From Phoronis australis (Eukaryota; Phoronida; Phoronidae), in assembly GCA_002633005.1 (NCBI GenBank), contig NMRA01000054.1:648959-680652 (forward strand): DNA of 31,694 nucleotides. The letters run 5' to 3'. The notes beneath the pieces were generated by a model. That model was given only the letters and a program-made list of their open reading frames with translations, did no database searches and was not told where the DNA came from. Positions 11,701 through 19,777 of the stretch are shown here, piece by piece. Position numbers and translations under genes: made by a program. The first letter of the stretch is position 1. Each line of letters begins with the position of its first letter.

Positions 11701-14700
11701 GTCTCTCAGTGGCAGTTTTGTTTTTTATGCCTATGGCTGTATCCCCTAAATTGTTTGCAGGATCTTTACTAAATTTAGTAAGTGTGTTTGTATGATGTTA
11801 ACAAGGGAGGACGATGACTTTCAGACATATCTTACTACTGGTGTGCCACCTAGTAGCAATTCTATTTTTTTTACGTTTACCTCTGTATGTTCAAAGGTCC
11901 TCAACGTATTTTCATAAAATTTGGCATACAGGCATCTGTTAATAAGGTGGCGCTATTTCTCCGTTTTCAGATGGATTTGACCTAGTTTGCGCCACCTAGT
12001 GGCTATTTTTACTGTTTTCGAGTCTTTTTTGGCGTCCACTTGTCTATCAACCAAACCGCTTTCAGGATAATTATGAAAATTTGCATGTTATGTTTTTGCT
12101 ATGAAGTGGATGGCTGACGACGATTTTCTGACGAGTTCGACTACTAGTTTTGTTTTTTTGCACTCATGGCTGTATCTATTAAACCATTTGACGGATCTTT
12201 ACTTAATGTAGCAAGTGTATTTATATGATATTGACAATGGACGACAACGACTTTCGGACGGATCTGACTACTGGTGTGCCACCTAGTGGCAATTTTAGTT
12301 TTTTACGTTTACCAGTCTATATCTTCAAAGGTCTTGAACAGATTTTCATAAAATTTTGAATATAGGCATCTATTGGTGAGGTGACGCTATCATCCTGTTT
12401 TGGATGGAATCGAGGTATTTCGCACCACCTGGTGGCCATTTTTGCTGTTTTCAAATCTTGTTTTTGGCGTCCACCCCTCGATCAACCAAAGCATTCTAGG
12501 GATGGTTTTGAAAAATTGGCATATGTTTTCGGTGAGAGGTAGTTTGATGATGGCGACTGACTACTTTGGCTCCTTCTAGTGGTATTTTTGTTTTGTTTTG
12601 CGCCCATAGCTGTATCTCCAAAACCCACTGTAGGTTCTTTATTAAATTTAGTGAGTGAATTTATATGAAGATAACAGACGACGACTTTCAGGCGGATGGA
12701 ATGGACACTGCCCACAAGTGGCAATTTCATTTTGTTCTGTTTTCCTTTCTTTCTCTGAAGTTCCTTGACAGATTTTTGTGAAATATGGCACGTTCCCTGT
12801 TTTGAATGGATTGTACGTTTTTGCGCCATCTAGTGGCCATTTTTATGATACAAATAAATAATCCTAAAAGCACACCATTTGCAATGCATTCATGGGCGTA
12901 TTTCAGCGCTCCTTATTGCTCTTGTTATTAAAAGCTAGTGTCCAAGTAGCTGCACAAATTTAAGTTATTTTAGCAATCCAGGGCTGGATTTATTAGTGTG
13001 AGGATCCCCAACTTTGAATGAAATGAAACCAAAGTGTTCATATACGTTTTGATATTTTTTTACAGATTTTTGCTGTGTGTTTTTTTAACAACCTACGTAT
13101 GCTGTCATGTTCTAACACTAGATTTACTGACTGCAGTCATTCATGGCCTCTCTCCTCTATCTATTGCAGCCATCTGATACCTCAACAGACTCGTTAGATG
13201 ACATCTTACCTGTAGACAGCTCAGGTTGGTGCGACGGCACCTCACCTCCCTTTGTTTCCCTCACTAGACCCTTACCTGTGCTGACCAGTGTAAGTCAGCG
13301 TAATCAGTGTGTNGCTCGTCTATCAACCAAACCGCTTTCAGGATAATTGTGAAAATTTGCATGTATGTTTTTACTATGAAGTGGACGATTTTCTGACGTG
13401 TTCAACTACTGTGGCCCCTCCTAGTGGCAGTTTTGTTTTTATGCGCTCATGGCTGTATCTGTTTAATCGTTTGCAGGATCTTTACTTAATTTAGCAAGTG
13501 TATTTATATGATGTTGTCAATGGATGACGACGACTTTCGGATGGATTTGATTACTGGTGTGCCACCTAGTGGCAATTTTAGTTTTTTACATTTACCAGTC
13601 TATATCTTCAAAGGTCTTCAACAGATTTTTCATAAAATTTTGAATTTAGGCATCTATTGGTGAGGTGATGCTATTATCCTGTTTTGAATGGAATCGAGGT
13701 ATTTTGCGCCACCTGTTGACCATTTTGGCTGTTTTCAAATCTTGTTTTTGGCATCCACCCCTCGATCAACCAAAGCATTCTAGGGATGGTTTTGAAAATT
13801 GGCATAGTATATGTTTTCGGTGAGAGGTGGTTTGATGATGGCGACTGACTACTTTGGCGCCTTCTAGTGGTAGTTTTGTTTTGTTTTACGCCCACCGATG
13901 TATCTCCAAAGCCCACTGTAGGTTCTTTATTAAATTTAGTTAGTGAATTTATATGAAGATAAGAGACGAAGACTTTCAGGCGGATGGAATGGACGATGTG
14001 CCTACAAGTGGCAATTTTATTTTGTTCTGTTTTCCTTTGTTTCTCTGAAGTTCCTTGACAGATTTTTGTGAAATATGGCACGTTCCCTGTTTTGAATGGA
14101 TTGTACGTTTTTGCGCCATCTAGTGGCCATTTTTATGATACAAATAAATAATCCTAAAAGCACACCATTTGCAATGCATTCATGGGCGTATTTCAGCGCT
14201 CCTTATTGCTCTTGTTATTAAAAGCTAGTGTCCAAGTAGCTGCACAAATTTAAGTTATTTTAGCAATCCAGGGCTGGATTTATTAGTGTGAGGATCCCCA
14301 ACTTTGAATGAAATGAAACCAAAGTGTTCATATACGTTTTGATATTTTTTTACAGATTTTTGCTGTGTGTTTTTTTAACAACCTACGTATGCTGTCATGT
14401 TCTAACACTAGATTTACTGACTGCAGTCATTCATGGCCTCTCTCCTCTATCTATTGCAGCCATCTGATACCTCAACAGACTCGTTAGATGACATCTTACC
14501 TGTAGACAGCTCAGGTTGGTGCGACGGCACCTCACCTCCCTTTGTTTCCCTCACTAGACCCTTACCTGTGCTGACCAGTGTAAGTCAGCGTAATCAGTGT
14601 GTGCACAACTGGGTTAAAGGAAAATGACATTATTTTTTTACTGAGGTTTGTGTAATGGTTTAATTAATCAGGATGGCAATAGTCAGATATGACACGCTCA

Positions 14701-17700
14701 CATTTTGACAAGCAGTTCGATGCTGGTTATTCGGTGGAGAAAACTGGTTCTCAAAATACGGGCACGTTGTACATGACTACTGCCATCGGGACTGCCAAAT
14801 TCATAGTATTGTTGGGTCTACTGCAAAAGGTCGACATGATGAGCTGAGTTTTCAATGTCGCTTTTTTAACACAGTTTGAAACTAAATTTGTTGTTTTGTG
14901 GTGTATCGCACTTGTGATTGAAATTAACTCTGAGAAGAAAAATTGCAAATCGTAAAAGCTTTCACTTGGAAAATATGCAGTTTTAGCATGAAAGTTACAC
15001 ATTAGATGCCGAATGGTTTGGCAACGTTGCGTTTTTATAAAAATGAATTTCGAAAGTGCTCTGATGTAAATGTTGAAAACAAAACGAAAATTAAACAATA
15101 AATAATATCGAGAAATGTTCCTTTTTCTTTAACTTGATGCTCTCTGTGTGAGTAGTATTATTATTACACTGCAACTGATGCTTCTGTCTCTTGGTTGGCT
15201 GAAATGTGGTACTGAACTTCCACTGTAGGGTCAGATGTTGCTATTGACGATCTGAGCAATTAAACCCTTTAGAAAACATGAACCATCACCACAAAGCGAG
15301 CATATGATGTCAGTACATCAAAACGGGTAAGAATGAGCTAATCTAACAGAAGGTGAAAATATCAAAGAAAAGAAGTATCAGTGGCGGTGTAATAAAACAA
15401 AATACAGACCAATCAATTGAGCGTATGATGTCATATGGACCTCCCTGGGTTAGCAATATTGTCCTAGGTCCATATGACCTGATATCACTCTTGGGGTTGG
15501 TTCATATTCATGCAGTATTTGATAGCAGTAGAAGTGGAAGTGGTCCCTGTCACTGCTTGCATTATGTTGTCACCAGATGTCTCTGATTGTTAAAGTAGTG
15601 CGTTCAGTGTTCCTTCCTTCTCTCTAGCAGTTTTTAAATCAATCGTACAATGCAGAAGAAATAAGTGGAATTTGTCTCAATTATTTCCAATTGCAAATTA
15701 AGACAGAGATTTATTGCTATGATGTTGGCAAAATCTTTTTCTCCGTAGCTGAATGTCTTTGATCAAGCGAATGATTTTTGCATGACCTCGGTGTACATGA
15801 ACATTCTGCACTGCAACTGCAAGTAACAGGAATTTATTGAGTTTCTTAAACTTTGCAGCAACTGCATCCCACTTACTGGGCACTGGAGAATGGCAAGCAA
15901 ATTAACACCGCAGTAAAAATTCTCTCTCCAATTTGGGACAGTCTATAGAATGTGGGACACTGATATTCCAGCTGAAGTTTAGTTTTCTTGATTCTAAAGA
16001 TTGGGACATGGGCAATTTCACCGTTCATCCTATTTCTCAATTTTCTTACACTGCATTTGTGTTGACTAATGCAATTTTTTAGAGATTCGTTTCTCTTGTT
16101 ACTTATTTCTGCAGGACAAGTTACAATTTATATTCATGATATAGTTTCTGGTATCTCCTTCCTCAGTATATGACACACCTTCTTGTGTTACATAGTTGTC
16201 AAGATGTTTTAGCTTAATGGTTTACAGTTTGTAGGTACTGTCAGTATTTTAATTCTGGTTTTGGTATACCTTTGGATGGTTTCTTGAAAATCTGTTGGTT
16301 GCCATGACAGTTCTGTCCTGCTGTTGCTGACCATGTGTGTTATGACTGCTGGTAGTCTGTGTTTCTACCTAACTTCTGCTTTTTGATGATCCATGTACAA
16401 CACCTTGTTTTCACACTGTGATCTTGAAACTGAACTGGAGTGAAAATTTCATCCCTTTTGAGCATGTAAAATGTAGTAAAGTGTGTAATCATAGCATGTA
16501 AAAAGCGCGTAATCCCTGTAAAAAGCATTTAATCTATGAAAAAAGTGTGTAGTCTGTGTACAAAAACTGCCACGTCAGCATGTAAACCGTGGCAACTGTC
16601 TAAAAATATTACACATTAGAGAGTAAACCTTGTAAAAATATGACACATTAGGTGACAAATGTGTAAAAAAACTGCCACGCTCATATGGTATTAAAAATAT
16701 TACATGTGAACATGGCAGATGTGTTAAGAATTGCCATGGTAACGTGTAGAGTGTGGAATGTGTTAAAAATAAGAATGAGTGATGATTCAGAGACTCGGGA
16801 CTGAAGTCGGAAATTTAGGCTTCCTCTCTACACTTAATGAAGGTTTAGCCAAGTAATTATTAGTATTATAGAAATATTTTATATAAATTATCTCAGTAAT
16901 TAGCACTTATGGACATATTCTTAGAGATTTTGCTACCTTAAAATGAGATTCCATGATTGTGTAAAGCATGAAGTACAAATTTCTCTCTTCTTGAGTCTTA
17001 GTAAGTCACATGTATTAAACTGACCTTTGTACTAGAGGCGTGTTTATGAATGATCATCGCTGATTCTGTTACTGTGTATGTGACTAAATATATTTCTGCT
17101 CAGTAAATATGCACGCACAGCAGAAGGTGCTACATTGGGGCCCCAGTAGTGTTTTTGGGATTCGTAATCACATGAACATGTGATGTGTTCATGACTATTC
17201 TATGCATCTTCCGTCTCAATTGTTAATAACCCTACTTAAAATACTTCTGGCTATAGTCAAGCATCATGTGAGTACTGCTTCTGCAGAACTCTAATGAACA
17301 TTTTTCATGTATTTTTTGAACAGGATGGCTATGTCACACCATTCTTTTACACAGACACATGTGAAGAGACTGTTAAATAGTCACCAGTAACGAACAAAGC
17401 TCTTTCTACTTTCAGGAAAACAGAGCCACGTTAGCTTCCACGCAAGTGGTTCCTGACACATGGCAGGTCAGTCCTTGTCGCACTTCAGATGAACAGTGCC
17501 CAATGGGATCACCACTGTCCATTTCACCTGAGATGTCCCGCACCTCCAGCCCTGTGAGTCACTCTGTGTACGTCAACAGCTGTAAGAATGGCACTGTTGA
17601 TGAGCTCCCGTCGCTGCCATCTTCACCGAATGGTGCCACGTTGAGACACGTTCAGCAAATGATGGACGACCATTGCCTTTCACCTCAAGTGGAAACATGA
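3906..17700 (+). CDS. Gene 1: WS/DGAT-family membrane protein with coiled coil and Ser-Pro tail (predicted pseudoenzyme)
   Basis: Five exons (3906-5762, 7077-7184, 10546-10869, 13170-13289 or its duplicate 14460-14579, 17416-17700) join in phase 0 to about 897 aa. Residues 1-140 are Ser-rich and acidic. A long hydrophobic stretch (145-190) predicts one or two membrane segments. Residues 215-655 match the WS/DGAT acyltransferase fold: ALWE (315-318), RYNPCMIDG (336-344) at the HHxxxDG site, and ISNLPGP (552-558) in the C-terminal domain. Family members esterify fatty alcohols or diacylglycerol with acyl-CoA; here both motif histidines are replaced by Asn-Pro, so I infer loss or strong change of that activity. 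Exon 3 adds a coiled coil and exon 5 a tail with six Ser-Pro sites, suggesting a scaffold or regulatory role. No close relative could be named without a search. Confidence 0.85.
5763..5768 (+). other. Predicted GC splice donor of gene 1 intron 1
   Basis: The exon-intron junction reads CAG|GCAAGT, which equals the optimal donor except for C instead of T at the second intron base. This is the recognised form of the minor GC-AG intron class. It joins in phase 0 to the acceptor at 7076. The nearest GT (5766) has a poor context and would break the frame. Confidence 0.75.
5838..5851. other. G13 run ending in gap character N
   Basis: Thirteen consecutive G are followed by an N at 5851. The homopolymer probably stopped the sequencing reads; true run length and any missing sequence are unknown. 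It lies in intron 1, so gene 1 coding is unaffected. Confidence 0.85.
5852..7076 (+). other. Gene 1 intron 1, mostly unassigned
   Basis: AT-rich intron ending in acceptor TTGCTTCGCAG at 7076. Apart from the dispersed repeat near 6597-6767 I see no element or nested gene. Frames on the minus strand here lack motif or splice support. Confidence 0.6.
6597..6767 (-). repeat. Dispersed repeat, copy A (inverted relative to copy B)
   Basis: Read on the minus strand, this stretch matches 16845-17017 in several blocks in the same order: GTTTAGCCAAGTAATTAT, a block around AGTAATTAGCA, AAATTTCT, and CTTGAGTCTTA followed by AAGTCAC. The matches are interrupted by indels, so these are old copies of one family. 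The full length and class are unknown. Confidence 0.55.
7077..7184 (+). CDS. Gene 1 exon 2
   Basis: A 36-codon exon flanked by acceptor TTCGCAG and donor GAG|GTAACG, phase 0 on both sides. It begins FVQLSDLL and continues the C terminus of the acyltransferase domain: the preceding residues NLFCSQ run directly into it, in line with the closing helix of the family. The end (IPAQMANCPEVQE) is polar. Confidence 0.8.
7185..7581 (+). other. Gene 1 intron 2, 5' part, nothing recognised
   Basis: Intronic sequence between exon 2 and the TIR element. I see no nested gene or repeat here. Confidence 0.5.
7582..8928. mobile_element. Non-autonomous DNA transposon with terminal inverted repeats
   Basis: The left end reads GTATTCGCCCTAATAAG followed by TGCCCAGGGCGC. 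The reverse complement of the right end (8901-8928) gives GTATTCGCCCTAATAAG followed by CGCCCATG, so 17 bp are identical and the similarity runs on. Related sub-terminal motifs (GGGCGCTTATTTTAG, 8848-8862) add to the right end. The roughly 1.35-kb interior encodes no transposase that I can recognise. A clean target-site duplication is not visible because the outermost bases of the left end have diverged. Superfamily not assigned. Confidence 0.7.
8929..9237 (+). other. Gene 1 intron 2, unassigned
   Basis: Apart from a short palindrome (CGACGATAATCGTC, near 9111) and two spaced copies of CGATTGTGGGTA (near 9129 and 9152), I see no feature. Confidence 0.5.
9238..9298. repeat. 20-bp minisatellite, short array cut by gap
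   Basis: Three units of a 20-bp repeat (GACAATGAATGGTGTAGTCG and variants) run straight into the N at 9299. The same unit forms the longer array at 9729-10000. The N almost certainly marks a tandem array that was not fully assembled. Confidence 0.9.
9299..9299. other. Assembly gap character (N)
   Basis: The N interrupts the 20-bp minisatellite, so the number of units is unknown. Confidence 0.9.
9300..9728. repeat. One A-B-C satellite unit between two minisatellite arrays
   Basis: Three related ~146-160 bp segments follow each other, each with a CTAGTGGC core (9354, 9500, 9661). They match, in the same order, the three segment types of the large array at 11340-12850. The unit is flanked on both sides by the 20-bp minisatellite. 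Confidence 0.85.
9729..10000. repeat. 20-bp minisatellite array, about 13-14 units
   Basis: The unit is GGTGTAGTCGGACTGTGAAT. One unit is 19 bp. Variants are ordered along the array: CTGTGAAT dominates on the left, CAATGAAC and then CAATGATT on the right. The minus strand has no stop in any of three frames because the unit is 20 bp and stop-free, which produces three overlapping artefact frames of 79-107 codons; these are not genes. Confidence 0.95.
10001..10545 (+). other. Gene 1 intron 2, 3' part
   Basis: AT-rich intron sequence ending in acceptor TTTTTACAG at 10545. A lone GTGAATGGTGTAG near 10297 recalls the minisatellite unit. Nothing else is recognised. Confidence 0.55.
10546..10869 (+). 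CDS. Gene 1 exon 3: acidic coiled-coil region
   Basis: A 108-codon exon entered in phase 0 through TTTTTACAG. Residues 1-25 (AQLRLNHIQNKLQDVKMRLM) and 75-108 (EEDIESRCKELKM onward) show heptad-like spacing of Leu/Ile/Met with many charged residues, so a coiled coil is likely. Between them lies an acidic casein-kinase-like stretch, SSGESDEDE. The end is inferred as AAG|GCAAAG, a second GC-type donor, because no good GT donor keeps phase 0. If that donor is not used the frame continues 26 more codons to a TAG ending at 10947. An internal CAG|GTGAAC (10711-10716) is a possible alternative donor, also phase 0, that would drop the second coiled-coil half. Confidence 0.78.
10870..11223 (+). other. 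Gene 1 intron 3, 5' part
   Basis: Intronic, nothing recognised before the satellite begins. Confidence 0.5.
11224..12850. repeat. Satellite array with three-segment (A-B-C) higher-order repeat
   Basis: The array opens with a near-palindrome (CCCACATATTTATATGTGG). CTAGTGG-type cores then recur at about 11401, 11546, 11705, 11850, 11996, 12144, 12283, 12428, 12576, 12714 and 12830. Neighbouring segments are only moderately alike, but every third one matches closely: type A has GGCAATTTTAG, type B GGCCATTTTTACTG, type C GGCAGTTTTG. The higher-order period is about 430-450 bp. One C core at 12144 has lost about 18 bp. No coding capacity. Confidence 0.9.
12040..13312 (+). repeat. 1.28-kb duplicate, copy 1 (ends at gap N 13313)
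   Basis: This stretch matches 13315-14602. From about 12740 to the end it is nearly identical to 14030-14602 (offset 1290); the satellite part before that differs by small indels and substitutions (offset 1276 at its start). Copy 1 ends and copy 2 starts at the N, so two allelic contigs were probably placed in tandem. It includes gene 1 exon 4. Confidence 0.88.
13170..13289 (+). CDS. Gene 1 exon 4, copy 1
   Basis: A 40-codon exon with acceptor CTATTGCAG and donor ACCAGT|GTAAGT, phase 0 on both sides. It starts PSDTSTDSLDDILPVD and ends LTRPLPVLTS: acidic, Ser/Thr/Pro-rich and probably disordered. An identical copy is at 14460-14579. Only one is likely to exist per haplotype. Confidence 0.75.
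13313..13313. other. Assembly gap character (N)
   Basis: This N lies exactly between the two copies of the 1.28-kb duplicate and marks the contig join. Confidence 0.92.
13315..14602 (+). repeat. 1.28-kb duplicate, copy 2
   Basis: Second copy, containing satellite segments (cores at about 13415, 13562, 13708, 13862, 14004, 14121) and then exon 4. The sequence past 14602 continues into intron 4 without a gap, so this copy is anchored to the downstream gene, while copy 1 is anchored to the upstream one. Confidence 0.88.
14460..14579 (+). CDS. Gene 1 exon 4, copy 2
   Basis: Identical in sequence and splice sites to 13170-13289. If both copies were real and spliced in, the 40-residue segment would appear twice in frame; the gap at the copy boundary makes an assembly duplicate more likely. 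Confidence 0.7.
15430..15478. repeat. Perfect 13-bp stem hairpin
   Basis: GTCATATGGACCT (15430-15442) pairs perfectly with AGGTCCATATGAC (15466-15478) across a 23-base loop. No U-tract or other terminator context applies in this eukaryotic intron, so function is unknown. Confidence 0.7.
16460..16770. repeat. Degenerate tandem repeat rich in TGTAAAAA and CTGCCACG
   Basis: Short words recur irregularly: GTGTAAAAA/CTGTAAAAA variants about every 20-35 bp, CTGCCACG near 16567 and 16671, and ATTACACATTAG-like words near 16607 and 16642. A similar TTGCCACGGTAGCGTGG appears near 19381. The unit is too worn to define a period. Confidence 0.5.
16845..17017 (+). repeat. Dispersed repeat, copy B
   Basis: Partner of the inverted copy at 6597-6767, sharing ordered blocks beginning GTTTAGCCAAGTAATTAT and ending CTTGAGTCTTAGTAAGTCAC. 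Confidence 0.55.
17324..17380 (+). CDS. Possible alternative last exon of gene 1
   Basis: A pyrimidine-rich acceptor (ATTTTTTGAACAG, ending 17323) is followed by an 18-codon frame DGYVTPFFYTDTCEETVK and a TAG. It is in phase 0, matching the end of exon 4. Use of this acceptor would give a protein of about 821 aa without the Ser-Pro tail. It lies only 35 bp before the acceptor of exon 5, so the two would be mutually exclusive. A chance frame this short cannot be excluded. Confidence 0.4.
   Translation, partial: DGYVTPFFYTDTCEETVK
17416..17700 (+). CDS. Gene 1 exon 5: Ser-Pro-rich C-terminal tail
   Basis: A 94-codon last exon plus TGA, entered in phase 0 through CTTTCTACTTTCAG. It contains six Ser-Pro dipeptides (in VSP, GSP, ISP, two SSP, and LSP contexts), typical sites for proline-directed kinases, and is otherwise polar and probably disordered. 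Exon 1 has similar sites (NSPVRSPSL), so both protein ends may be regulated by phosphorylation; that is inference. Confidence 0.8.
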   Translation, partial: ENRATLASTQVVPDTWQVSPCRTSDEQCPMGSPLSISPEMSRTSSPVSHSVYVNSCKNGTVDELPSLPSSPNGATLRHVQQMMDDHCLSPQVET

Positions 17701-19777
17701 GTGTTATTAGCTTTAAATGTGTAATGACGTTTTAGATAACCTAAGGTACGGATAACAGCCACGTGACTGGGAATATCTTAGATTCAAACTAGGCATACCA
17801 AAAGTCCACAGTCACATCTCATGTTCCCTAATAGAAATTTATTCATTTTTGGGTTTTCTTGTGTAATTTTACGAGCACTTACTAAATAAATTTAGTTTGA
17901 AATGGCGGACCTGCATTCATACGGAAAATGCATTCTAGTAAAAATGGTAACTTCACCTTTTCCAGGCAAGTTCTACAGTGATTCCTCGCTTGTTTAGCAT
18001 AAAATTAATTGCTAAATTTTTATTTTTATTTTTACCTAAGGTTGATTACCTTATTTCAAAAATTGAAAATTTTATCGGATGTTGTGTCACACATACACAG
18101 TCCAAACTAAGCTAACAAGAAACTAAAAATTGTTGAATTTTTATTTTTATTGGAAAATAGATTTTTACGTGACTGTCTGCATTATTTTGTGCTAAATAGA
18201 TATAGGATTACCAGAGTATCCTTTATTATTCATTTCTGAATTAATGGTATATTTTGGGGAAATTCAGAGGCCCAAAAATATTCAGTTTAAAAAACTAAGA
18301 CAAAACATGTTGGAGACGTCATTTTAAAGACCCACACAGCGCCAATTTAAATTGCGTCGAGCTGAAATCACTTTCTGAAATGAATCTAGTTAGTGTCAAT
18401 GAAACTTCCTGTAGAAACAAAAATGATCTCCATTCCGTCCATGGTTTTATCAATTGTGTAATTATGAATGCTGAATCGTACTAAACAAAGCCAAAGGTTC
18501 ACCCCAAAAACATGGCGATTTCCAGAGATGGCACTGCGTGGAGCTTTAACACGACATAAGTAATGCTAATAAACTATACTCCACTCAAGTGTAGTTTAAT
18601 GGTGGAATACTGGAATTGCAAACCCAAGTTTTGCATAATTTCAGTTACGTCCTGTTACAAAAATGCAAAATTAAACAAAGAACTCTTGTTTAAAGGCTCG
18701 AAATAATAGTGACGGCTGTTTTGTAACCGGATAGTCATATGTAGGCTGATGCTTTTAGGTGAGAGTGATGGTATTTGATGGTAACCTAAAGGGGTAGTAA
18801 ACCCACCGCACCTACTTTCAAAAAAAGCTTTAATAGAGTTTAGACCTCTTGCTTTTTTAAAAATGACCTCATTTTGTTCCTTAATGAGATTAGAATTGAT
18901 TATAGACTTAGAAGAAGTGACTGGCTGTAATTACTTCAGACCAGACTTGTTAAGGTTATGTGGAACGCTAGAAAATTGTCCTAATTTGGTTAACTTTGGA
19001 ACAGAGTCTCTCCTAACAGACTGATTGGATTCACATGTTCTTATGCGCTGCTTTTCTAAACGCTTTGTGGAATGGTTTTTAAGATGAAAAGCTATAAAAA
19101 TAGAACTTTCATGATTAGCATGGAATAATCTCCATCTTACGTGAAGCAAAAATGAAATGGTTGTTTAGAAAACTTAATAGCGTTTTTGTGATCTCATTTG
19201 AACATATCAAATAATATTTGACAGTGTTATTAATACTGTTGTTTTGTTATCAATGTACCTTTCTTTTTTGCTAAAGTTTACTAAAAAGACATGGTCTTGT
19301 TACCCAATTATTCAGGCATATTGGTAAAAAAATCTAGGTCCTGGAACCTTAAGTGGCTTGTCATGGCGTGTTAAGTTTCAGTTGCCACGGTAGCGTGGCT
19401 GTCAACATAATACTAGGCACAGTTATTTGATGTTAATTCCATGCAAACAAAAGTTAAGAATGCGACGAGCTTGGCTTGAAAGAGCAAATTTAATACACTA
19501 GTCAAGAAAATTGGTGTATTTATCACAAGTACAAAGATTTTAACTCGTTGGTTTCTCACTGGATTCCAGAAAGTTTTAAGCAATCGTTTAAACAGTAGTG
19601 ATAGTTGGGCACAAAAGGTGTGAACTGTTAGGTAGAGGTGCATAATACCCACACAGTTGCAAGAACCAAATATTGTTTTTAAATTTTAACCACTTGGTTA
19701 AAGTATGTACATATAAATAAACAAAAGGCAGTAGAAATTGTTTTCAAAGAAAGTGCAAATAATTCTGAATGCAGTAT
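17701..19777. other. Intergenic, 3' of gene 1
   Basis: AT-rich, with no supported gene. A polyadenylation hexamer lies at 17885. GGGGTAGTAAACCC-like sequence near 18791 resembles a repeat end but has no partner that I can find. Confidence 0.5.
17885..17890 (+). promoter_or_regulatory. Candidate polyadenylation signal of gene 1
   Basis: AATAAA about 185 bases downstream of the gene 1 stop codon, a plausible distance for a short 3' UTR. Confidence 0.5.

Larger units (their letters stand above)
14580..17323 (+). other. Gene 1 intron 4
   Basis: A long intron without a supported nested gene. It contains a short hairpin (15430-15478), a degenerate repeat cluster (16460-16770) and dispersed repeat copy B. 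The remaining sequence, including frames near 14751-15098 and 15353-15586, has no motif or splice support. Confidence 0.6.

Noticed and set aside
12482-12829. 115-codon minus-strand frame in the satellite, with a similar one at 13674-14081
   Set aside because: Both come from the duplicated satellite DNA; the similarity reflects the repeat, not a gene family.
14751-15098. 115-codon minus-strand frame in intron 4
   Set aside because: AT-rich composition, no motif, no splice partners; expected by chance in a sequence of this length.
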